Source: Bradyrhizobium sp. Arg816
GTDB taxonomy: Bacteria > Pseudomonadota > Alphaproteobacteria > Rhizobiales > Xanthobacteraceae
Assembly (NCBI RefSeq): GCF_029989365.1
Contig: NZ_JAPRAQ010000001.1
Location: 558,001 to 622,000, forward strand
Direction of reading: 5' to 3'
DNA length: 64,000 bases
Of this stretch, positions 25,953-36,807 are shown piece after piece. Numbering within the stretch: position 1 is the stretch's first letter; each line of letters opens with the position of its first letter. Below the pieces are notes generated by a model. The model was not told the origin of the DNA, searched no databases, and worked only from the letters and a program-made list of their open reading frames with translations. The translations under genes were made by a program, and so were the position numbers.

Positions 25953-26339
25953 TCAGGACCCCGCGTCGACCTCGTTGAAGGCCTCGCGCGCGTTACGGAA
26001 GGCGTCGATGCCGGCGGGCACGCCGCAATAGACCGCGACCTGGAGCAGGATCTCCTTGATCTCCTCCTTGGTCAGCCCGTTCTTCAGGGCACCCTTGACG
26101 TGCAGCTTCAGTTCGTGCGGACGGTTCAGCGCGCCCAGCATCGCCAGATTGACGATCGAGCGCGTGCGGCGGTCGACGCCCGGCCGCGTCCACAGCGCAC
26201 CCCAGCAGAACTCGGTCGACCACTCGGCCATGGTGCGCGTGAACTCGTCGGCCCCCGCGATCGACTTGTTGACGTAGTCCTCGCCGAGCACCTCTTTACG
26301 AACTTTGAGGCCCTTTTCGAACAGTTCGGTCTTGCTCAT
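25953..26339 (-). CDS. Carboxymuconolactone decarboxylase family protein (copy 1)
   Basis: The 128-residue small helical protein of the PcaC/CMD family has the core LNRPHELKLHVKGAL and VAVYCGVPAGIDAFRNA. Members decarboxylate muconolactones or act as AhpD-like peroxidase partners; the PcaC branch fits best by length and motif. It lies 22 bp upstream of the MBL gene and 28 bp downstream of the MmgE/PrpD gene. A clear paralogue is encoded at 36412-36792 in the divergent operon, suggesting both operons serve one pathway or two related substrates. Confidence 0.88.
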   Translation of the reverse strand: MSKTELFEKGLKVRKEVLGEDYVNKSIAGADEFTRTMAEWSTEFCWGALWTRPGVDRRTRSIVNLAMLGALNRPHELKLHVKGALKNGLTKEEIKEILLQVAVYCGVPAGIDAFRNAREAFNEVDAGS

Positions 26340-26367
26340 GATCGTCCCTTTTCGGTCTTGAGAGATT

Positions 26368-27759
26368 CTAGTTGGAACTTGTCTGGAGCGACGCCAATGG
26401 TGGTCGCAGTGATTGCAGCAGCGTGGCGACGTCGTCCGCCGCATCGAGCCGCCAGACCGCATCGATGACGCGGTCCGCATCCCAGTCGCTTCGACCGGTC
26501 CTCACGCCTTCACGCAGCTTCTCTTCGATCTCGCGGTCTGAAAGCGGCGCAGCCTGGCTGCCGCGCGGCCAAGTCACGGTCTCTGTGAGAATTTCACCAG
26601 ACGACAGGCGCAAGATGACGCGCGCAGCGCCATCGGGCATCTGAGCATCAAGCTCCGCCCTCACCTTCTGCCGCAGCCGCGCGATCTCGGGCCGGACCAC
26701 GGTCTCCTGCGCGAACTCGACAACGCCGGCCGCGCCGAGCAGCAGTCCGCAAACTACGCAATGATGGATGCTGACGCGCGCATCGCGCTCGTTGTTCACG
26801 GGGCGATCACCGCGCGCGAGCAGCAGTGCCGAGCCCTGCACTGTCACCGACTCGATCTGGTCGACGCGCCGGCCAATTCGCTCGCGCAACAGCAGGCAGG
26901 CGTCGATGACCGAATGGAACACGATGCCGGCGGGATAGGGCTTGTAGGTGTTCTTCGCGATCTCCCAGGTCTTGCCGAGGCCGGCGAGCATGCGGGCGAG
27001 ATCCGGCTCATCCCCCATGGTGCGCGCCCAGCCGAGCGGACCTTCGATGGCGCGGGGCGCGGCCTCATAGCCCTGCTGCGCGAGCAGCGCGGCGAACAAC
27101 CCGTTACGTGCCGCATTGCCCACGCTCACGTTCTTGGCCGCGCTTGGCAGATTCTCGACATTGCCGGCCGACTGGCTCGCCGCAAGTCCGATCGCGTTCG
27201 CAATCCCTTCCGCGGGCAGCCCCAACAGCTTCGCACACGCCGCCGCAGCGCCAAAAATGCCGCAGGTCGAAGTGATGTGCCAGCCGCGGGCATAATGACG
27301 CGGCGAGACTGCATTGCCGATGCGGCACTCCACATCCACGCCAAGGATGAACGCGGTCAGCACCTCGCGCCCCGTCAGCTTGCGCGTCTCCGCCAGCGCC
27401 AAGATCGGCGCGGCGACCGGCGCGGCCGGATGGATGATCGTTTCAGGGTGCGTGTCGTCGAAGTCGAGCAGATTCGCCGAGACGGCATTGAGAAACGACG
27501 CGCACAGCGCGTCCATGGACTGCGAATAGCCGATGATCGTCGATGTCGCGGCGCCGCTGAACGGCGACAGCGTGCGCATTGCGGCCGTAACCACCGGATC
27601 GCGTGCGGAGCCGAGCGCGGTCGCAAAGAAATTGAGGATCGATCGCCGCGCCTCGAGGCTCTGCGCCTCCACGTCCGCCCATGACGAGGATGCGACAAAG
27701 TCAGCGAGAGTCCTGCTCACACCTGGAATTGGGTCTTGTTGAACCTGGTCTTGCGGCAC
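26368..27759 (-). CDS. MmgE/PrpD family protein (copy 1)
   Basis: The protein has about 463 residues from GTG 27759. It has the MmgE/PrpD fold shared by 2-methylcitrate dehydratase, cis-aconitate decarboxylase and iminodisuccinate epimerase. HPETIIHPAAPVAAPILALAE and HITSTCGIFGAAAACAKLLG are the conserved core. The frame is open to a TTG at 27849, but that codon lies in the promoter/operator region, so the GTG behind GAGGAA is preferred. It is the first gene of the minus-strand unit (MmgE, CMD, MBL). A second family member starts at 28898 on the other strand. Confidence 0.85.
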   Translation of the reverse strand: MPQDQVQQDPIPGVSRTLADFVASSSWADVEAQSLEARRSILNFFATALGSARDPVVTAAMRTLSPFSGAATSTIIGYSQSMDALCASFLNAVSANLLDFDDTHPETIIHPAAPVAAPILALAETRKLTGREVLTAFILGVDVECRIGNAVSPRHYARGWHITSTCGIFGAAAACAKLLGLPAEGIANAIGLAASQSAGNVENLPSAAKNVSVGNAARNGLFAALLAQQGYEAAPRAIEGPLGWARTMGDEPDLARMLAGLGKTWEIAKNTYKPYPAGIVFHSVIDACLLLRERIGRRVDQIESVTVQGSALLLARGDRPVNNERDARVSIHHCVVCGLLLGAAGVVEFAQETVVRPEIARLRQKVRAELDAQMPDGAARVILRLSSGEILTETVTWPRGSQAAPLSDREIEEKLREGVRTGRSDWDADRVIDAVWRLDAADDVATLLQSLRPPLASLQTSSN

Positions 27760-27823
27760 GCGGGGCGTCTTCCTCGTTTTCCCGGACCTTATGACGATCC
27801 GCGGCAAACTGTCGACCCCAAAT

Positions 27824-27859
27824 GTTATGCTTGACAGCTTGTCTGACAATCATAACAAT
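27824..27859. promoter_or_regulatory. Overlapping divergent promoters with TTGTC-T-GACAA operator
   Basis: A perfect palindrome TTGTCTGACAA lies at 27839-27849. On the plus strand TTGACA (27831-27836) is a textbook -35 box with AACAAT about 17 bp later as a weak -10. On the minus strand TTGTCA overlaps the palindrome with TAACAT about 16 bp further as a -10. Outer arms GTTATG (27824-27829) and CATAAC (27851-27856) are also inverted. The palindrome matches the general form of GntR/FCD operators, so binding would block both promoters. The boxes are read by eye. Confidence 0.5.
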
Positions 27860-27973
27860 CCGGCCCGTTGGCGCGGGATCCCGCAGCCACAACGACGGCG
27901 GCCGGCAACACCGGTCGAAGAAAGAGATCAAGAAGGCGCGCCCGTCACGGGATCGCGCGACAGGGAGTAGACG

Positions 27974-28867
27974 ATGGCGGGAGAGATTCTCGGCGTAATC
28001 GGCACGGGCCGCATGGGCGGCCCCATGGCCGGGCGATTGATCGACGCGGGCTATTCGCTCGTGATCTATGACACGCAGACTGAAGCAACGCAGCCGCTGG
28101 TCAAGCGCGGCGCACAGCTCGGCAAATCGCCGGCCGACGTCGCCTCGCGCGCCGATATCCTGCTCGTCAGCCTGCCGACACCCGACATCGTCAAGGCCGT
28201 CACGCTCGGACAGGATGGCATCAGCAGCGGTAGCCGCGCGAAGATCGTCATCGATCTCTCGACCTCGGGTCCCGGCGCCGCGAAGATCGTTGCGGAAGGC
28301 CTGAAGGCCAAGGGCATGACGCTGGTCGATGCGCCCGTGAGCGGCGGCATCAAGGGCGCCGTCAACGGCACGCTGGCCGTGATGGTGTCCTGCCCGCAGG
28401 CGACCTACGAGATCGTGCAGCCGATCCTGAAGAATTTCGGCAAGCTGTTCTACACCGGCGACAAGCCCGGCGTGGCACAGACGGCCAAGCTCGCCAACAA
28501 TCTGATGGCGGCGGCAGCGCTCGTCATCACGTCCGAAGCCGTCGCGATGGGCGTCAAGGGCGGCGTCAACGCAAAAGTGCTGATCGACATCATCAACGCC
28601 AGCAGCGGCCGCAACAGCGCCTCCGAAGACAAATTCCCCCGCGCGGTGCTGCCCGGCACGTTCGATTTCGGCTTCGCCACCGGCCTCTCCTACAAGGACG
28701 TCCGTCTCTGCGTCGACGAGGCCGAGGCGATGGGCGTGCCGATGGTCTGCGGCGCGGTGGTGCGGCAGATGCTCGCGATCACCAATGCCAAATATGGCGC
28801 CTCGTCCGACTTCACCTCGATCGCCAAAGTGCTCGAGGAGTGGGCCGGCGTCGAGATGCGCGGCTGA
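27974..28867 (+). CDS. NAD(P)-dependent 3-hydroxyisobutyrate/tartronate-semialdehyde-type dehydrogenase
   Basis: The 297-residue beta-hydroxyacid dehydrogenase has a Rossmann loop GTGRMGGPMAG, substrate motif DAPVSGGIKGA and catalytic lysine K172 in QTAKLANN. The family reduces or oxidises 2- or 3-hydroxy acids (3-hydroxyisobutyrate, tartronate semialdehyde, 2-hydroxyglutarate types). GGGAG precedes the ATG. It is the first gene of the plus-strand operon, downstream of the shared operator region, and 30 bp before the second MmgE/PrpD gene. Confidence 0.88.
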   Translation: MAGEILGVIGTGRMGGPMAGRLIDAGYSLVIYDTQTEATQPLVKRGAQLGKSPADVASRADILLVSLPTPDIVKAVTLGQDGISSGSRAKIVIDLSTSGPGAAKIVAEGLKAKGMTLVDAPVSGGIKGAVNGTLAVMVSCPQATYEIVQPILKNFGKLFYTGDKPGVAQTAKLANNLMAAAALVITSEAVAMGVKGGVNAKVLIDIINASSGRNSASEDKFPRAVLPGTFDFGFATGLSYKDVRLCVDEAEAMGVPMVCGAVVRQMLAITNAKYGASSDFTSIAKVLEEWAGVEMRG

Positions 28868-28897
28868 TCACGCAAGCCTTCAGGGAGAGCGATTGCG

Positions 28898-30292
28898 ATG
28901 ACGATCGGCCCGACCGGATCAGGCAAGGTCTCGCTTGCGCGCCAGATGGCGCGCAGCGTGCTTGCGCTTGATCTTGGAGATTTCGGACCTGAAGTCATCG
29001 CGAAAGCAAAACTCTGTCTGCTCGACTTTTTGTCCTGCGCCTTCGAGGCCGGCCAGCATCCCTGGAGCCGTCAGGCGGTTGCGATCGCGCAGGCCGGCGG
29101 CAACACAACGATCATCGGGACCGCACAAACCTCATCAGCGGCCGACGCCGCCTTTGCGAATGCTGTGATGGGGCACGGCCTCGTCCGCGAGGACATGCAT
29201 GCGGCCAGCATCGCGCACCACGGCGTCGTGATCTGGCCGACGCTGCTCGCGCTGTCGGAGCAGACGCCGCTGCACGGAGCCAGGCTGCTCTCAGCAGCCA
29301 TCATCGGCTATGAGACCGGCGCGCGGATCGGCCGCGCGCTCCTGACCTCCGACCTCGCGCGCCTCTATCGCCCAACTGGCCTCGTGGCGCCGCCGGGCGC
29401 GGCGCTCGCGGGAAGCTTTGCGCTCGGCCTGTCCGAGGACCAGGCAACCAGCGCCATCGCGATCGCGGCCAATACATCCAGCGGGCTGAACGAGTGGCCG
29501 CATGCCGGCGGCTCCGACATGTATTTTCATCCCGGTTTTGCCGCCAGCAATGCGATCAAGGCGATCGGCCTTGCGGCAGCCGGCGCGTTCGGCTCGGAAA
29601 CCATATTGGAGGGCGAAGCCGGCCTGTTCGCCGCCTATCGACGCCAGGCCGCGCCCGACAGCATCGCTCTGTTCCCGGATGGCGAGAGCGAGATCATGGC
29701 CGTCTACAACAAGCCGGTCCCGGCCTGCAATTTCGCGCAGACCGCGGCCCAAGCAGCGCTCCGCGTCTCGCACGAGCTCGCCAGCACTGAGGAGATCGAC
29801 CGCGTCGTCATTCGCGCACCCGATGCCGCCGTTCGCTATCCCGGCTGCGACTCCATGGGCCCCTATCGCAATGCGCTCCAGGCCAAGATGAGCATTCCCT
29901 TCAGCGTCGCTGCCACGCTGGCGCGGGGCGAGATCGAGGAAGAGAACTATTCCGAACTCGATGATACCGACATCATCCGCCTGGTCGCGGTCACCGACCT
30001 CAAGGCAGATCCTGGCTTCACCGCCGCCTTCCCCGGCAAGCAGGGCGCGGAGGTGATCGTGCATCTGCGCGGCGGCCGGACGATCCGGCACGCTTTGCCG
30101 GACGTCATCGCCGCAACGCCTTCAGATATTCGCGCGCGCTTCCGCGCCGCCGCCATTCGCGCCCTCAGCGAGGACCGCGCGCACCGGCTCGAGCACCTCA
30201 TCGACGGCTGCGAGCAGCTCGGCAATGCCGGCGACATCGCCGCGCAGTGTCGTCTGGATGCGCCGGAACGAGTTTTACGATCGGCATCATAA
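28898..30292 (+). CDS. MmgE/PrpD family protein (copy 2)
   Basis: The 464-residue protein has the MmgE/PrpD core (LDFLSCAFEAGQHPW, HGLVREDMHAASIAHHGVV, GYETGARIGRALL). It is a distant paralogue of the product of 26368-27759, so the locus encodes two enzymes of this dehydratase/epimerase/decarboxylase superfamily. It is followed after 112 bp by the branched-chain-type ABC permease. The reaction is unknown; a polycarboxylate dehydration, isomerisation or decarboxylation is typical of the family. Confidence 0.87.
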   Translation: MTIGPTGSGKVSLARQMARSVLALDLGDFGPEVIAKAKLCLLDFLSCAFEAGQHPWSRQAVAIAQAGGNTTIIGTAQTSSAADAAFANAVMGHGLVREDMHAASIAHHGVVIWPTLLALSEQTPLHGARLLSAAIIGYETGARIGRALLTSDLARLYRPTGLVAPPGAALAGSFALGLSEDQATSAIAIAANTSSGLNEWPHAGGSDMYFHPGFAASNAIKAIGLAAAGAFGSETILEGEAGLFAAYRRQAAPDSIALFPDGESEIMAVYNKPVPACNFAQTAAQAALRVSHELASTEEIDRVVIRAPDAAVRYPGCDSMGPYRNALQAKMSIPFSVAATLARGEIEEENYSELDDTDIIRLVAVTDLKADPGFTAAFPGKQGAEVIVHLRGGRTIRHALPDVIAATPSDIRARFRAAAIRALSEDRAHRLEHLIDGCEQLGNAGDIAAQCRLDAPERVLRSAS

Positions 30293-30404
30293 GAAATGCC
30301 AGACAATACGGGGGAAACATGGTCGACCGGGAGACCAGCCTAGCAGTGCCGACGGCACACAATCGCCAGCAAGCCGGCGCTCGCGCCGCGCGGAGGCAGG
30401 GCTG

Positions 30405-31340
30405 ATGGAAGGCTTCTTTCAAGCGCTCGCTGCGGGCCTTTTGATCGGCGCCGTCTACGGCCTGATGTGCGTCGGGCTCGGCCTGATCTTCGGCGTCATG
30501 CGCGTCATCAACTTCGCCCATGGCGATTTCATGATGCTCGGCATGTATGCCGCCTTCTATCTCTTCACCGCCGCCGGCATCCAGGCGCTGTTCGGCAATA
30601 CGGTCGGTCCCTTCGTCGCGATCCTGCTGGCCGGGCCTGTGCTCGCCGTATTCGGCTATTTCGTCCATCTCGCCCTGATCTCGCGCGTCTCGGGCACGCG
30701 CACCGCCTCACTGGAAGGCGAGGGCCATTACGCCCAGCTCATCCTGACGCTCGGCATCGCGCTGATCCTGCAGAACGGCGGCCTCATCGTTTTCGGATCG
30801 GTGCTGGCCTCGATCCGCACGCCGCTGTCGAGCTCGGCCTGGGAGCTCGTTCCCTTCTTCGACATCAGCATCTTCCTCAACAAGGCGCGCAGCATCGACG
30901 CGATCGTTTCGCTCGCGATCATGATTCTGCTTTCGCTGCTGATCACGCGAACCCGGATCGGCAAGTCGCTCCGCGCCGCCGCCGACAATCCGACCGCTGC
31001 GACCTATATGGGCATCGACGTCGACCGCGCGCACCGCATCGCCTTCGCGCTCGGCTGCGGCATCACCGCGATCGCCGGCGGCCTGCTCGCGACCAACTAT
31101 CCGTTCCATCCCTTCGTCGGCCTCGAATACGTCATCGTCATGTATGCCGGCGTCGTGCTCGGCGGCATGGGCAGCATCATCGGCGCCTTCTGGGGCGGCA
31201 TGACGATCGGCCTCGTGCAGCAGATGTCCACGCTGATCCTGCCGACGCAATTGCAGAACGCCGCGATCTTCGCCGTGTTCCTCCTCATCATCTTCTTCCG
31301 TCCGCAAGGTTTCTTCGGGCGCATGGTCGAGAGGACGTGA
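30405..31340 (+). CDS. Branched-chain amino-acid-type ABC permease (LivH)
   Basis: The 311-residue membrane protein of the LivH family has GLLIGAVYGLMCVGLGLIFGV followed by NFAHGDF, and GMGSIIGAFWGGMTIGLVQ at the C-terminal end. The ATG at 30405 has GGAGG about 10 bp upstream; the open frame from 30225 overlaps the preceding gene and is spurious at its 5' part. It forms the importer channel with the LivM part of the next gene. These importers often carry aromatic or other carboxylates in this lineage rather than amino acids. Confidence 0.9.
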   Translation: MEGFFQALAAGLLIGAVYGLMCVGLGLIFGVMRVINFAHGDFMMLGMYAAFYLFTAAGIQALFGNTVGPFVAILLAGPVLAVFGYFVHLALISRVSGTRTASLEGEGHYAQLILTLGIALILQNGGLIVFGSVLASIRTPLSSSAWELVPFFDISIFLNKARSIDAIVSLAIMILLSLLITRTRIGKSLRAAADNPTAATYMGIDVDRAHRIAFALGCGITAIAGGLLATNYPFHPFVGLEYVIVMYAGVVLGGMGSIIGAFWGGMTIGLVQQMSTLILPTQLQNAAIFAVFLLIIFFRPQGFFGRMVERT

Positions 31341-31342
31341 CC

Positions 31343-33101
<1,759 letters not shown>

Positions 33102-33115
<14 letters not shown>

Positions 33116-33809
33116 GGGGTTGAGCGCGGGCTATTCGGCCAAGCCCGTCCTGAACGATGTGTCGATCAACGTCGGCGCGGGCCAGTTCGTTGCGATCGTC
33201 GGGCCCAACGGCGCCGGCAAGACGACGCTATTCAAGACGATCTCCGGCATCGTGAAGCCGAGCGGCGGGGAAATTACGTTCGACGGCATCGATCTCCTCG
33301 CGGTGCCGCCTCCGCAGCGCGCCCATCTCGGCATCGCCCATGTCCCCGAGGGCCGCCAGGTCTTCCCGTCGCTGACGGTGATGGAGAACCTCGAAATGGG
33401 CGCGATGACCGAAAGCGGCCGGCGCGACTGGCAGGCCAACATCGAGCGCATCTTCGAATGGCTGCCGGTGCTGAAGGAACGCCGCAACCAATTCGCGGGT
33501 ACAATGTCCGGCGGCCAGCAGCAGATGCTCGCGATCGGCCGCGGCCTGGCCTCCTCGCCGAAGCTGCTGATGCTGGACGAGCCCTCGATGGGGCTCGCGC
33601 CATCGACCGCGGACTTCATCTTCGAACGGCTGATCGATATCCGGCGTCAGTCCGGGCTGACCATGCTGCTGGTCGAGCAGCGCGTGGCGGAAGCCCTGGA
33701 GTCCGCCGACCACGGCTACGTCCTCGAAGCCGGACACGTCGTGCTCGAAGGCAACAACGATACGCTGCGCGCCGATGATCGCGTGCGCAAAGCCTATCTC
33801 GGCATGTGA
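33102..33809 (+). CDS. Branched-chain amino-acid-type ABC ATPase (LivF)
   Basis: The 235-residue ATPase has Walker A GPNGAGKT (34-41), signature MSGGQQQMLAIGRGL, Walker B LLMLDEPSMGLAP and LLVEQRV. It overlaps the fusion gene by 14 bp. It pairs with the ATPase domain of the LivMG fusion, and with LivH and two downstream binding proteins makes a complete HAAT-type importer. Confidence 0.92.
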
Positions 33810-33841
33810 CGAACAAAGAACAAAGAGCAGGGAGACAACAA

Positions 33842-35092
33842 ATGAACAAGACATCCAAGGGCGGGATATCAAAAGGACTGACGCGCCGGACCGTGCTGTC
33901 GGGCGCCGCCGCCGTCGGCCTCGCCGGCGTGGCACGTGCGCAGGCACCTAGCGAGATCAAGGTCGGACTGATCGTCCCGCTGTCGGGCATCTACACCCGC
34001 CCCGGCCAGGTGATGAAAATGGGCGCCGAGATGGGCATCGAGCACATCAACGCGCAAGGAGGCATCAAGGCGCTCGGTGGCGCCAAGCTGAAGCTGGTGG
34101 TGATTGACTGCGGCGACACCACCGAGAAGGCCAAGAACGCGGCGCAGCGCATGGTGGCGCAGGAACCCGACCTCGTCGCCGCCACCGGTTCTTATCTCTC
34201 CTCCTTCACCCTCGCCGTCACCGAGGTCACCGAGCGCGCCGAACTGCCGGTGCTGACACTGTCCTATTCGGACCTGCTGACCGACCGCGGCTTCAAATAC
34301 ATCTTCCAGACCGCCGCGACCGCGAGCCGTCAGTCCGAGCTCGGCCTGCCGACGCTGATGAAGCTCGCCGAGAACGCGTCGGGCAAGAAACCGAAGACCG
34401 TGGCGATGCTGATGGACAACACCGCGACGTCCGTCGCCACCGCGAAGGCGCTGAAGGAGAAATTGCTCGCGCAGGAAGGCCTGCAACTCGTCGTCGAGGA
34501 AGTCTGGACCCCGCCGCTGTCGGATGCCACGCCGCTGATCCAGAAGGTCCGCTCGGCCAAGCCCGATTTGCTCCTGTTCATGCCGAATGCAGTGTCGGAC
34601 GCCAAGCTCGGGCTGGAGAAGATCAGCGAGTTCGGCCTCGGCCAGGGCAAGATCCCGACGGTGTCCTTCAGCATCACCATCGCCGAGCCCGACATGCTCC
34701 AGAGCGTGAGCCCGGAGACCGTGCAGGGCATCATGACCATCGTCGCCAACTGGGGCTCGAAGGGTCATGAGGCGCTGATCGCCGAACTCAAGGCCAAGTA
34801 CAAGGAGCCCTGGATGACGCAGAACGTCATCTCGACCTATGGCGACATGTGGCTGATGAAGGAAGCGCTGGAGAAGGCCGGCAAGGCCGACCGTAATTCG
34901 GTCGCGCAGGCCTTCCGCACCATGGATGCCGGTCCGTCGAAATACTATCCGGGCGGTCAGCTCAAATTCGACGAGAAGGGCCGCCGCGTCGGCGCCGGCG
35001 TCGTCATCGTGCAAGGGCAATCGGGCGTGCCTGTCACTGTCTATCCGCCCGAACTCGCGCAGGCGCAGCCGTTCTGGCCGAAGAAATCCTAA
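33842..35092 (+). CDS. ABC substrate-binding protein, LivJ/K-type (copy 1)
   Basis: The 416-residue periplasmic binding protein (type I fold) has a twin-arginine-like leader (LTRRTVLSGAAAVG, cleavage after ARA near residue 35). EIKVGLIVPLSGIYTRPGQ begins the mature chain. The ATG at 33842 is preceded by a GGGAG site. It lies 32 bp after livF. The next gene is a close paralogue with long identical blocks (for instance GDTTEKAKNAAQRMVAQE in both), so one importer is served by two receptors. Confidence 0.9.
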   Translation: MNKTSKGGISKGLTRRTVLSGAAAVGLAGVARAQAPSEIKVGLIVPLSGIYTRPGQVMKMGAEMGIEHINAQGGIKALGGAKLKLVVIDCGDTTEKAKNAAQRMVAQEPDLVAATGSYLSSFTLAVTEVTERAELPVLTLSYSDLLTDRGFKYIFQTAATASRQSELGLPTLMKLAENASGKKPKTVAMLMDNTATSVATAKALKEKLLAQEGLQLVVEEVWTPPLSDATPLIQKVRSAKPDLLLFMPNAVSDAKLGLEKISEFGLGQGKIPTVSFSITIAEPDMLQSVSPETVQGIMTIVANWGSKGHEALIAELKAKYKEPWMTQNVISTYGDMWLMKEALEKAGKADRNSVAQAFRTMDAGPSKYYPGGQLKFDEKGRRVGAGVVIVQGQSGVPVTVYPPELAQAQPFWPKKS

Positions 35093-35125
35093 GCGCCGCG
35101 CAATTTTTCAGGGAGGAGAATTGTC

Positions 35126-36364
35126 ATGACTGCAAAGAGCATAATCACGATCTCAAGGCGAACTCTACTGGCCGGCGCTTCCGGCACGCTGATCGCGTCC
35201 CGTGCCGCCTGGGCGCAGCAACCGGCGGAAGTGAAGGTCGGCCTGCTGGTGCCGATCTCTGGCCTCTATGCCCGCCCGGGAACGGTGATGCGTGAGGGCG
35301 CCGAGATGGCGGTCGACCACATCAATTCGCAAGGCGGCATCAAGGCGCTCGGCGGCGCCAAGCTGAAGCTGGTCGTGCTCGATTCCGGCGACACCACGGA
35401 AAAGGCCAAGAACGCCGCTCAGCGCATGGTCGCGCAGGAGACCGATCTGGTCGCGGCCAGCGGCGCATACCTGTCCTCATTCACGCTCGCGGTGACAGAA
35501 GTCACCGAGCGCGCCAGCCTGCCCGTCCTCACCCTCTCCTATTCCGACCTGATCACCGACCGCGGCTTCAAATACGTATTCCAGACCGCGGCCACCGCAG
35601 GTTCGCAGGCACGGCAGGCGTTGCCGCAGATCATCAAGTTGGCGGAGACCGCCTCCGGCAGGCGGCCGAAGACGGTCGCGATCCTGACCGACAACACGGG
35701 GGCCTCGATCGCTTCCGCAAAGGCGATGCGCGAAGGCCTGCTGGCGGAGAACCAGCTGCAGCTGATCGTCGACGAGACGTTCACGCCGCCGCTGGCCGAT
35801 GCGACGTCGCTGGTGCAGAAAATCCGTTCGGCGAAACCCGATCTGCTGTTCTTCCTGCCGACGGTGATCTCGGACGCGAAGCTGCTGCTCGAGAAGATGA
35901 ACGAGTTCGGCCTCGGCCAGGGCAAGATTCCGACCATCTCGTTCGGCATCGCGATCGCCGAGCCCGACATGCTGCAGACCGTGAGCCCCGAACTGCTCCA
36001 GGGCGTGTTGACCTGCGTCGCAAGCTGGGGCGCCAAGGGCCACGAGGCCCTGATCGCCGAATTGAAGACCCGCTACAAGGAGCCGTGGATGACGCAGAAC
36101 GCGATCTCCACCTATGGCGACATGTGGGTGATCAAGGACGCGCTCGAGAAGGCCGGCAAGGCCGACCGCGTCGCCGTCGGCGAGGCGCTGCGCACCATGG
36201 ATGCCGGCCCCTCGAAATACTATCCGCTGGGCGAGATCAAGTTCGACGAGAAGGGCCGCCGCGTCGGCGCCGGCGTGACCATCGTGCAGTGGCAGTCCGG
36301 CGTGCCGGTGACGGTGTTCCCACCCCAGCTCGCGCTGGCGCAGCCGTTCTGGCCCAAAACCTGA
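35126..36364 (+). CDS. ABC substrate-binding protein, LivJ/K-type (copy 2)
   Basis: The 412-residue protein has an export leader (ISRRTLLAGASGTL, cleavage after AWA near residue 29) and the same type I binding fold as its neighbour. Most residues are shared with copy 1, pointing to tandem duplication. Differences are concentrated in places such as TASRQSELGLP versus TAGSQARQALP, which could alter ligand choice. GGGAGGAG precedes the start at 35126. Both proteins are intact and carry export signals. Confidence 0.9.
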   Translation: MTAKSIITISRRTLLAGASGTLIASRAAWAQQPAEVKVGLLVPISGLYARPGTVMREGAEMAVDHINSQGGIKALGGAKLKLVVLDSGDTTEKAKNAAQRMVAQETDLVAASGAYLSSFTLAVTEVTERASLPVLTLSYSDLITDRGFKYVFQTAATAGSQARQALPQIIKLAETASGRRPKTVAILTDNTGASIASAKAMREGLLAENQLQLIVDETFTPPLADATSLVQKIRSAKPDLLFFLPTVISDAKLLLEKMNEFGLGQGKIPTISFGIAIAEPDMLQTVSPELLQGVLTCVASWGAKGHEALIAELKTRYKEPWMTQNAISTYGDMWVIKDALEKAGKADRVAVGEALRTMDAGPSKYYPLGEIKFDEKGRRVGAGVTIVQWQSGVPVTVFPPQLALAQPFWPKT

Positions 36365-36411
36365 ACTGAGAACTGACCTAGACAAGGTCCGAAGGAGAAA
36401 CGGAGAACAAC

Positions 36412-36792
36412 ATGGACAAGGCGACCTACGACCGCGGGCTCGAAATCCGCAAGAGCGTGCTCGGCAACGAGTTCGTCGACAAGGCGATCGCATCCGCGGA
36501 CGAGTTCAACCGTCCGATGCAGGACCTCACCACGGAGTATTGCTGGGGCTACGTCTGGGGCCGCGACGGCCTGACGCGCAAGACCCGCAGCTTCCTCAAT
36601 CTGGCGATGCTCTGCGCGCTCAACCGTCCGCACGAGCTGAAGACCCATGTCCGCGGCGCGCTCGCCAACGGCGCCACCAAGGAGGAAATCCGCGAGGTCT
36701 TCATGCAGGTCGCGATCTATTGCGGCGTTCCGGCCGGCGTGGATGCGTTCCGGAACGCGAAGGAAGTCTTCGCCGAGCTCGACAAGAAATAA
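36412..36792 (+). CDS. Carboxymuconolactone decarboxylase family protein (copy 2)
   Basis: The 126-residue PcaC/CMD-like protein has LNRPHELKTHVRGALANG and VAIYCGVPAGVDAFRNAKEVF. It is a strong paralogue of the protein from 25953-26339 (shared CWG, RPHELK and YCGVPAG blocks). It sits between the binding proteins and two SDR genes in the plus-strand operon. A decarboxylation or isomerisation of a lactone-type intermediate is plausible. The duplication on both sides of the shared operator ties the two operons together. Confidence 0.88.
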   Translation: MDKATYDRGLEIRKSVLGNEFVDKAIASADEFNRPMQDLTTEYCWGYVWGRDGLTRKTRSFLNLAMLCALNRPHELKTHVRGALANGATKEEIREVFMQVAIYCGVPAGVDAFRNAKEVFAELDKK

Positions 36793-36807
36793 CGGAGCGT
36801 GACGACG

